This document shows, piece by piece, positions 10,038 through 15,681 of a DNA stretch of 19,203 nucleotides. The notes under the pieces were generated by a model. The model ran no database searches. It was given only the letters and a program-made list of their open reading frames with translations, and had not been told where the DNA came from. The DNA is from a bacterium (GTDB lineage: Bacteria > UBP14 > UBA6098 > JAFGQG01). Where the stretch lies: positions 1-19,203 of the forward strand of contig JAFGGQ010000099.1 of assembly GCA_016930435.1 (NCBI GenBank), given 5' to 3'. Within the stretch, counting starts at the first letter, position 1. Each line of letters begins with the position of its first letter. The position numbers and the translations under genes are program-made.

Positions 10038-10481
10038 CTTTGCTCCTCAATATTATTAAAATCGTGAATTTTTTTTCAGATATTTATTAATATTCCAAAA
10101 TATCAAATTAAATTCTATTATTAAATTTAATTTTCATAAATAACTAAAGTAAATGAAAAAAAATTAATTTCAATCTAAATAATTAGGAAAATTAGAAATA
10201 TGAATTTTTCAATATGACGTAACCCACGATTTTGGATATATTCTGAAACGAATCAGGAGCTTTTTGGGGCAATTTGCTCTGAATCACATATACTACGCCC
10301 GTTTTATGCAGTTGCAATTATCTATAATGCCTGAAATATCGAAAAACAGGATATTAGAATATATACTCCGGAATAAAATTTGCATACGTCCTACAAAAAG
10401 TTCTCTTTCATCGATTTTAAAACATAATGCTTCTGCTATTTCATTTGTCTGTTTTTCGTCAGTAGTGAAACGTTGATCTAT
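10038..10481. other. AT-rich intergenic region upstream of the C25 protease gene
   Basis: 444 bases with no convincing gene. The half nearest the protease (10050-10220) is extremely AT-rich and presumably contains its promoter, but I could not single out a -35/-10 pair. The half nearest the HsdS-like gene continues that gene's reading frame past its stop without another stop until 10293-10295, which is described as a finding. No intrinsic terminator is visible for the upstream operon. Confidence 0.6.
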
Positions 10482-11417
10482 TTATTTCAGCAGTTCATCC
10501 ATTCCTTTTTTAAGTCCCTTCTCAAGCTCGCTGATCTCGCTCTTATACTTATTAATTGCCAGAAATTTCTGCTTGTACAAAGCCTGTACCTTGGCTTCTT
10601 CCCCTTCGGTCAGCAGGGGTATTTCCAGTTTCATCAGTTCGGAGGGATGGATCAACAATATAAATCGCCCGTGCTTAAGCATTTCCAGTTGCCTTCTGCC
10701 AAGGTGCGTATATTCCAGGTAAAGCTTAAGAAATTCCGGAGATACTACTCTATCGGTATAGATCAACTTTGCCACACTACGGTCGTAGATTGCCCCCTCA
10801 AGCTCACTGTCAGCTATCAGTATCTTTGTGCCGAACCTTGTACCGCCCCTCAGGGGGATAAGTATATCTCCCTTGTTGATGATGTGTTTTTTAGCTATAT
10901 AGCGTTCGTATTTCGGTTTGAGATAGCGGAAGAAATTCTCGAAATCTTCGAAGATGAGTCTCCGGTTAACCACGAGACGTTCTTTGGGCTCGGGAGTCAA
11001 CCATGACAGACGGATCTCCGGGCCCACTTCAATCCTGGCAAAATCACCAAGGGTCAAAAACTTCCGGTGCGGAATGGTCTCCTTCTCCTTCTCTACCTCC
11101 TGATGCTGCTTTTCCTTCTCCTTGAACAATTGTACTATCTCATCCAATTTAAGGCCGAATTTATTCAGGTCCCTAATCAGATTGATCTTGCTTACCGTCT
11201 CCTGACGGTCGAAATATTGATAACCGGAATCCCTGGTTACCTTTGGCTTGATCAATTTCTGCTCAACATAATAGAGAACCGTGACCGGATTCACACCGGT
11301 GTCCTTGGCTATAACCGATTTGGTTACCAGTTCCGGTTCATTTTTATGGGCCCTGTCCGTATCAGCATTGGGTTCCTTACCGGGTTCTCCCCTGTTGAGT
11401 ATCCGCCTTTTATTCAT
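10482..11417 (-). CDS. MerR-type HTH fused to a half-HsdS (type I restriction specificity) domain
   Basis: 311 residues. After a polar, charged N-terminus, residues about 30-100 form a MerR-type winged HTH: KSVIAKDTGVNPVTVLYYVE, then KLIKPKVTRDSGYQYFD, a helix LIRDLNKFGLKLDEIVQLF and a Lys/Glu-rich coiled linker to about 116. Residues about 118-270 resemble one target recognition domain of a type I specificity subunit: LTLGDFARIEVGPEIRLSWL at the start, KKHIINKGDILIPLRGGT, IADSELEGAIYDRSVAKLIY, SPEFLKLYLEY and KLEIPLLTEGEEAKVQ. Residues 275-311 are a charged helix (KFLAINKYKSEISELEKGLKKGMDELL) like the conserved coiled-coil spacer of HsdS. It has half the usual HsdS length, so a dimer would be needed for a bipartite site. 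The ATG lies one base after the stop of the ClpX-like gene, with a strong ribosome binding site inside that gene. No HsdM or HsdR is present. Likely a DNA-binding regulator; the target is unknown. Confidence 0.8.
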   Translation of the reverse strand: MNKRRILNRGEPGKEPNADTDRAHKNEPELVTKSVIAKDTGVNPVTVLYYVEQKLIKPKVTRDSGYQYFDRQETVSKINLIRDLNKFGLKLDEIVQLFKEKEKQHQEVEKEKETIPHRKFLTLGDFARIEVGPEIRLSWLTPEPKERLVVNRRLIFEDFENFFRYLKPKYERYIAKKHIINKGDILIPLRGGTRFGTKILIADSELEGAIYDRSVAKLIYTDRVVSPEFLKLYLEYTHLGRRQLEMLKHGRFILLIHPSELMKLEIPLLTEGEEAKVQALYKQKFLAINKYKSEISELEKGLKKGMDELLK

Positions 11418-11430
11418 CTTAATATCCTCC
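11415..11430 (-). promoter_or_regulatory. Ribosome binding site of the HsdS-like gene, coded in the last codons of the ClpX-like gene
   Basis: On the minus strand the end of the ClpX-like gene reads AAA GGA GGA TAT TAA, then one base, then ATG of the next gene. The AAAGGAGG sequence is a near-perfect Shine-Dalgarno site with suitable spacing. It also codes the C-terminal Lys-Gly-Gly, so the two genes are expected to be translated in a coupled way. Confidence 0.85.
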
Positions 11431-12951
11431 TTTTGCCTTACTTGAAATATTATTGGAACAGTATTTTAGTCCATTATTCTTAGTTCTTTTCCCGTCATTA
11501 TTTTCTGACAGATATTCCAGATCGATGACCAGTCTTTTAGGCTTGATTCTATAAGCACCCTTGAAGAATTCGGGATAAATGATATCGTTAATGACCCTTC
11601 TTAATGCACGGGCGCCGGTATTATAGAGGCTTGCCTGAATTGCAATGTACTCCAGGGCTTCTTCGGTAAACTCCAGCTGCAGGTTATATGATTCCGCAAG
11701 TTTCTGATATTCACTGATCACCGGGCAGTGGGGATTGGTCAGAATGGCTTTCAGATTATCCGTTGACAACCTGTTAAACTGAAGTATCATGCCAAATCTT
11801 CCCAGAAACTCAGGGATTATCCCATAATTGACAAGATCAGCAGTAGTGAACCTAACCCCGGAATGTGATGTATCATCATGACATTCATAACCAATCCTGG
11901 ATTTTTGCTTATTATCGCCAATTAGGCTCATGTCGGAGAATGCTCCACCTGCGATGAACAGAATCCTGGAAGTATCCACCACTTTTCCGGGATAGCGGGA
12001 ATTTGACCATTGAGAATAATCACTCCTTTGCTTAGTGCCATCGATTATGGTTAACAGCTCTTCCTGAACACTTCTACCCGAAACATCCCTGTTGCTGAAA
12101 TGACCAAAATGCGAGGACTTACAGCCTATCTTGTCAATTTCATCAATATAAATAACCGCCTTTTCGGCAAGGTCAATGTTCCCCTTCGTCAGCTTATAGA
12201 GCTCAGGAATAATCTCATGAACATCCCGGCCAACATAACCGGTCTCCGAAAATTCATTGGCATCTAATATAAGGACCGGTATCCCCAAATAGCCTTCCAG
12301 TAATTTCAAGATATAGGTTTTTCCGCATCCGGTAGGTCCCACAAAAAACAGATTGCTCTTTTGCGGGGAGATTTCATCGCGGGTATTGCTCCTCAGGTAA
12401 TGATTAGCGAACTCCACTGAGACCATTTTCAGTACACTATCCTGACCAATCACATTTTTCTTTAAATAATTATAAATTCTATTGACCGAAATCGTCTCAG
12501 TCTTCCCCATTTCAGTCTTCGCCTTATTATGATTCAATTTTTCTTTGAATATCCCCCTATTTTCGAACAGTACCCATTCGATAACCTTTTCTGAAAGCCT
12601 AAAGCTGAATGCAAACCCTTTTTCTTTAACCAGGATACCGTTCTGAACCAGCGCACTATCATCGGCAAAGAATTTCAGAAAGAAGGCGTCTTCTTTATTG
12701 AATATATGCTTGAGTATCTTAATGATATCGGATATATGATTAGAATTACGGAAATAAGTCCAGCAGAACGCGATTTTCAATATTTCCAATTCATATTTAT
12801 TCAGGTCAAAATATTTTTTGATTTCAGAAATTCGTTCAAACAGCTTGTCATTGATTAAATCATCAAATTCTAGCTGATCATTTATATTGTGATTATTTGG
12901 ATTCACAATACCTTTATAGTACTTGTTAATTTCTTCAAAGTAGCTTTTCAC
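11419..12951 (-). CDS. ClpX-like AAA+ unfoldase with an atypical, zinc-finger-free N-terminal domain
   Basis: 510 residues. The AAA+ core (about 155-475) is of the ClpX type: IGQ near 168-170, Walker A GPTGCGKT (205-212), pore loop TGYVGRDV (GYVG at 238-241), Walker B VIYIDEIDKI (266-275), RDVSGRSVQEELL (288-300), DTSRILFIAGGAF (326-338), arginine finger in PEFLGRFG (Arg385) and sensor 2 in GARALRR (448). The ClpP-docking loop, IGF in E. coli ClpX, appears as IGY (353-355). The usual N-terminal Cys4 zinc domain is absent. Instead residues 25-135 form a helical region (FDLNKYELEILKIAF, GILVKEKGFAFSFRLSEKVIEWVL) that resembles the winged-helix N-domains of some other bacterial AAA+ proteins, by inference. 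The C-terminus has a polar Asn/Lys-rich tail of about 30 residues. The start is GTG, with GGAGG four bases upstream. It is the first gene of the operon with the HsdS-like protein. It is a paralogue, not the housekeeping ClpX. Confidence 0.88.
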   Translation of the reverse strand: MKSYFEEINKYYKGIVNPNNHNINDQLEFDDLINDKLFERISEIKKYFDLNKYELEILKIAFCWTYFRNSNHISDIIKILKHIFNKEDAFFLKFFADDSALVQNGILVKEKGFAFSFRLSEKVIEWVLFENRGIFKEKLNHNKAKTEMGKTETISVNRIYNYLKKNVIGQDSVLKMVSVEFANHYLRSNTRDEISPQKSNLFFVGPTGCGKTYILKLLEGYLGIPVLILDANEFSETGYVGRDVHEIIPELYKLTKGNIDLAEKAVIYIDEIDKIGCKSSHFGHFSNRDVSGRSVQEELLTIIDGTKQRSDYSQWSNSRYPGKVVDTSRILFIAGGAFSDMSLIGDNKQKSRIGYECHDDTSHSGVRFTTADLVNYGIIPEFLGRFGMILQFNRLSTDNLKAILTNPHCPVISEYQKLAESYNLQLEFTEEALEYIAIQASLYNTGARALRRVINDIIYPEFFKGAYRIKPKRLVIDLEYLSENNDGKRTKNNGLKYCSNNISSKAKGGY

Positions 12952-13019
12952 AATGCCTCCGTTGAATCTAATGCCATCTAATTCTTACTAAAGGTAAACC
13001 GTTAAGTAATCATCGTTGG

Positions 13020-13052
13020 TTGACAATATATAGAGAGATCCTGATTTGTCAA
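13020..13052. promoter_or_regulatory. Dyad TTGACAA-N19-TTGTCAA overlapping the operon promoter, candidate operator
   Basis: A perfect 7-bp inverted repeat (13020-13026 and 13046-13052) with a 19-bp spacer brackets the predicted -35 and -10 elements. The right arm is the -35 box itself and the left arm touches the -10. Such an arrangement suits a dimeric repressor, plausibly the MerR-HsdS protein (autoregulation). That link is a guess. Confidence 0.35.
13025..13052 (-). promoter_or_regulatory. Predicted sigma-70-like promoter of the ClpX-like/HsdS-like operon
   Basis: Read on the minus strand, TTGACA (13052-13047) is followed after 16 bases by TATATT (13030-13025). This gives a perfect -35 and a five-of-six -10. 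Transcription would start near 13018, leaving a leader of about 65 bases before the GTG start of the ClpX-like gene. No experimental support. Confidence 0.5.
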
Positions 13053-13239
13053 TGGAAAAGTGCGGATAATCAATTATATTAAGGGATAGAGCGATTCATC
13101 CCGGTAATTAAATTGGTATTCCGTCTAAATAATATCTGTACAATATCAGATTTACCGATCGGTTGTCTCCCCGTGTTCTTTAAAGCAGATGTTATCCTGA
13201 GTGATCTTATACAGAGTTTAATTATTATTTTTGGTTCAT

Positions 13240-13256
13240 ATGCAATTTAGTTGCAT
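13240..13256. promoter_or_regulatory. Dyad ATGCAA-TTTAG-TTGCAT
   Basis: A perfect 6-bp inverted repeat with a 5-bp centre. The inner arms TGCAA/TTGCA and the spacing are shared with the dyad at 13482-13496, and the two are close reverse-complement matches (TGCAACTAAATTGCA against TGCAACTAATTTGCA). Candidate protein-binding site. Confidence 0.35.
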
Positions 13257-13416
13257 GGTATTATTTGAAATTTACTATAACTGCCACTTAATTAATGGAT
13301 GGTTGCTCTCCTGTATTGTTGAGTGATGATTGTTCTTGTTAAGAATTTAAGGTATTTCTTTATATCTATTTTTATTGATCAAGGTTTTTACAAGATTTTA
13401 GTGACGTTTTTCCAGC

Positions 13417-13440
13417 CATCCAAGCATCCAGTCATCCATT
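13417..13440. repeat. Three tandem 8-bp units, CATCCANN
   Basis: CATCCAAG, CATCCAGT and CATCCATT follow each other without gaps. The first six bases are constant and the last two vary. It lies in the middle of the divergent intergenic region. It could be a short iterated binding site or chance slippage. Confidence 0.4.
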
Positions 13441-13481
13441 TGTTTAATTTACTTGAAATAATATCCTTAGTACTTTATTTT

Positions 13482-13496
13482 TGCAACTAATTTGCA
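13482..13496. promoter_or_regulatory. Dyad TGCAA-CTAAT-TTGCA, second copy
   Basis: A 5-bp inverted repeat with a 5-bp centre, matching the dyad at 13240-13256 in the opposite orientation. A degenerate form, TGCGA-CTAAT-TCGTA, recurs at 15539-15553 with similar flanks, so the motif may instead be part of a dispersed repeat. Confidence 0.35.
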
Positions 13497-13759
13497 CATG
13501 ATCCTTATTTTTCAATATGGTAATAACAAGTATGAAACTTTTTCTTACATAAACCTTAAAATTAAAACCCCGGCCTTGTTCTCATACAGCGGACAGCCTT
13601 CTGATCAATGTATTCAGAAAACGCGAATAATTAACCAGTTATCTTGGGGAACCTGAAACCCTCTACTTAATATTATTCACTTTTTCTATTTTTAGGACTT
13701 GCTTAAACCCAGAAAATGAATATATTACTAATTAATTTTTTTACTGTGATTTTTTTTAA

Positions 13760-13778
13760 AATATACCTTCAGTATATT
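13760..13778. promoter_or_regulatory. Dyad AATATAC-CTTCA-GTATATT before the orphan gene
   Basis: A perfect 7-bp inverted repeat with a 5-bp centre, ending 46 bases before the ATG at 13825. That is where a promoter would be expected. Possible operator for the orphan gene; it is AT-rich, so chance symmetry is not excluded. Confidence 0.35.
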
Positions 13779-13824
13779 ACACTTATGGCGTTTAATCTAT
13801 TAAGATGCCGCAAGGGGATTTAAA

Positions 13825-15291
13825 ATGAAATCGAATGATAGCAACTTGAATATAAAAATCGAGAAGACGGGAAATAAAAGGATAATCTCACTGCAGATAG
13901 AGGAGATTCCCGGGATATCAGAGCCCCTGTCCGCTTATATCCGTTCTGAATTTAAAGATGGTTATCTTGTTTACATGAAGGCTTCGGGAGGCGAATTTAA
14001 AGATAATGCAGTATTTACTTTTGAAGTTTTATCCAGGGATATCCGCAGCAATCAGGAAATAGAACGATCATTAATGAATAAGCTCAATTACTTGATCGAG
14101 AATATCCACTTTGCCCAAAGGGTGATAGCCGCCTCGGACCTGCCCCGGCGTCTGGACCTTTTCCGTAATGTACTATTGCAGTTGTCATCTCTACCCTATG
14201 ATCCTGAATATATTCGGGTTGAATCGGAAAGGTTCTTTCTGCACAGGACTCCTGAATATCTGTATGACAGGGGACCGCATAACTTAGCCCGGGAGATAAT
14301 GCTTAACATCAAGATCGGAATAGAAGGATTACCGCAATCTTCGATTCCCTTTATCGAACTTTATAACAATACTGACTGCGCCGAACTAAACAGCGTTATT
14401 CACATAGCTACCAGGGATGTCGATGCCGGTTTTTTCCTGGATCAGATAAATAAATTCAGGGAATGTACAATAAGCTATGTCAAACAATTCTTTTTCAGGA
14501 AGCAACCCGATAATGTCCTGGTCATTCATATTGAGTTCAAGGGAAAAGAAGGCGAACAATTATCCGAAAACGAGCTTCAGGAACTCAAACATCAAATACT
14601 ATCGAATATACAAAAAAACTACTTGGTCGATTATACCCGGTTCGATGTTTACCTGAAGACTTATTACCCTCAATTTTTAAAAGAGGTAAGGGAATCGGGC
14701 AAGCCCCAGGCAATCTTTCTGCCGATCACATTTTCTCCAAAAACATTTTCCCTGTTCGCGTTATTCCCTGATAATTCTCAGGACCGCATAAAAGAGCTGT
14801 TAAATGATATGAGGATCAAACCCTATCTCGTTTCCATATCTTGGGAGATCTGCGCTTTCAATACTGTAGCCATCAAGCTTTACCTTTTAACTCCCAATGA
14901 AATGGCCTCGGAGGATCTTGATGATATTCTGGAGAATCACCATAATGTCCGGGTATTCGATCGTGGTTCCCGGGTTATCGCGACATCACTGCTCAAAGAG
15001 ATCCATAAAAATTTCCCGAGCCTGATCGCCTTCCCCAGTGCCAGGTTCCTGGTTGATCTTGCAACCCAGCAGGATAATCAGCTTCAGATATTCATGAGTA
15101 AGTTAAAGGAATTTATTGATAAAGAGAAAAAGCTCCAAAAGTATTCCCTTAAACGGTATGCAGTAGAATTAAAACGAATTTCCTCAGATCAGGCATTTCA
15201 GGAGATTGATACCCCGAAAACCGGCCAGTTCCATTTCTGCTTTCAAATCGACGAAAGGTGGTATATCAATATCAGAGTAAAGCAGAAATAA
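13825..15291 (+). CDS. Orphan cytoplasmic protein, 488 residues, function unknown
   Basis: I do not recognise a family. There is no signal peptide, membrane segment, P-loop, metal-binding Cys cluster or HTH. The sequence alternates short strands and charged helices. At least three stretches have the strand-helix-strand rhythm of small alpha/beta (ACT-like or ferredoxin-like) modules: about 15-95, about 225-280 (NVLVIHIEFKG then a helix and DYTRFDVYLK) and about 295-390. A helix-rich part follows (about 400-450) and the protein ends in strands (QFHFCFQIDERWYINIRVKQ). Such serial regulatory modules recall the N-terminus of large NAD-dependent glutamate dehydrogenases, but no catalytic domain follows and I do not claim homology. 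The start is ATG with AAGGGGA (13812-13818) six bases upstream. It is transcribed divergently from the ClpX-like/HsdS-like operon, so a shared control region is possible. Normal codon and amino-acid use indicates a real gene. Confidence 0.85.
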   Translation: MKSNDSNLNIKIEKTGNKRIISLQIEEIPGISEPLSAYIRSEFKDGYLVYMKASGGEFKDNAVFTFEVLSRDIRSNQEIERSLMNKLNYLIENIHFAQRVIAASDLPRRLDLFRNVLLQLSSLPYDPEYIRVESERFFLHRTPEYLYDRGPHNLAREIMLNIKIGIEGLPQSSIPFIELYNNTDCAELNSVIHIATRDVDAGFFLDQINKFRECTISYVKQFFFRKQPDNVLVIHIEFKGKEGEQLSENELQELKHQILSNIQKNYLVDYTRFDVYLKTYYPQFLKEVRESGKPQAIFLPITFSPKTFSLFALFPDNSQDRIKELLNDMRIKPYLVSISWEICAFNTVAIKLYLLTPNEMASEDLDDILENHHNVRVFDRGSRVIATSLLKEIHKNFPSLIAFPSARFLVDLATQQDNQLQIFMSKLKEFIDKEKKLQKYSLKRYAVELKRISSDQAFQEIDTPKTGQFHFCFQIDERWYINIRVKQK

Positions 15292-15681
15292 ATAATAGCG
15301 GCACTTCCACACCCATTGTGAGAAGAATGCTCCAATCTGCTATTTGATTGATGGGCTAATTTCACATGATCCCCTATGGGATTATATAACAAGGTAAATC
15401 AATAGTGATTACCCGAAGGGGTAATTTCGTATAAACCGGGGCAACGCCCCGGGTGTCAACAGAACAAATCATATAAGCCCTGAAGGGGCGAAGTGAAACA
15501 AACATGAAGTGGAATAGCGAAAGATAAATACAATATTTTGCGACTAATTCGTACATAAACCACATTTAGATTGGCAGCGTGTAGCAAGGTATATGTATAA
15601 TTGAATCTTCCAATGCCATCCTGCGGGAAAAAACCCGGTTCTCCAATTCCCCATGGAGCAATGCTTCTTTCACTTTTCAGG
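15292..15681. other. Intergenic region between the convergent orphan and response-regulator genes
   Basis: 390 bases. The centre is the hairpin cluster. The part near the response-regulator stop has one further weak stem, CGGG-A6-CCCG (15624-15637), which reads CGGG-T6-CCCG on the minus strand and is not a standard terminator. A 63-codon open frame on the minus strand across the hairpins is a by-product of the repeat and is not annotated as a gene. Confidence 0.6.
15365..15565. repeat. Cluster of four short hairpins, REP-like intergenic element
   Basis: Between two convergent genes lie ATCCC-CTAT-GGGAT (15369-15382), ATTACCC-GAAG-GGGTAAT (15408-15425), CCGGGGC-AAC-GCCCCGG (15436-15452) and GCCC-TGAAG-GGGC (15477-15489). 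The block ends with TTTTGCGACTAATTCGTACAT, which resembles 13479-13499. The GC-rich hairpins stand out against AT-rich surroundings and resemble the dispersed CCCGGGGC/GCCCC palindromes common between genes in FCB bacteria. They may also end transcription from both sides, although no U-tract follows them. Confidence 0.6.

Larger units (their letters stand above)
12952..13824. other. Long AT-rich divergent intergenic region with several dyads
   Basis: 873 bases between the divergent ClpX-like and orphan genes, with no gene I can support on either strand. From left to right it holds the operon promoter and dyad (13020-13052), a 10-bp palindrome ACCGATCGGT (13154-13163), a TGCAA-N5-TTGCA dyad (13241-13255), three tandem 8-bp units (13417-13440), a second TGCAA-N5-TTGCA dyad (13482-13496) and a 7-bp dyad just before the plus-strand gene (13760-13778). 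The density of symmetric motifs is higher than in the other gaps and suggests regulation or a small untranslated element. Confidence 0.6.

Noticed and set aside
10264-10476. 70-codon plus-strand open frame in the gap between the HsdS-like and protease genes
   Set aside because: No ribosome binding site and no family features. It lies opposite the stop-free extension of the HsdS-like frame, which explains its openness.
10473-11483. Plus-strand open frames of 177 and 138 codons opposite the HsdS-like gene
   Set aside because: They are antisense to a gene with clear domain motifs and have a composition (Leu/Phe-rich runs) typical of reading the complement of Lys/Glu-rich coding DNA. No ribosome binding site is present.
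10482-12951. A type I restriction-modification locus
   Set aside because: Only a half-size specificity-like domain is present, fused to MerR. There is no methyltransferase (HsdM) or helicase-nuclease (HsdR), and the ATPase is ClpX-like.
13154-13163. 10-bp palindrome ACCGATCGGT
   Set aside because: It is single, short and not repeated in the window. Palindromes of this size occur by chance, so it is mentioned only as content of the gap.
15374-15565. 63-codon minus-strand open frame
   Set aside because: It runs across the four-hairpin repeat block and has no ribosome binding site. The frame is explained by the repeat sequence.
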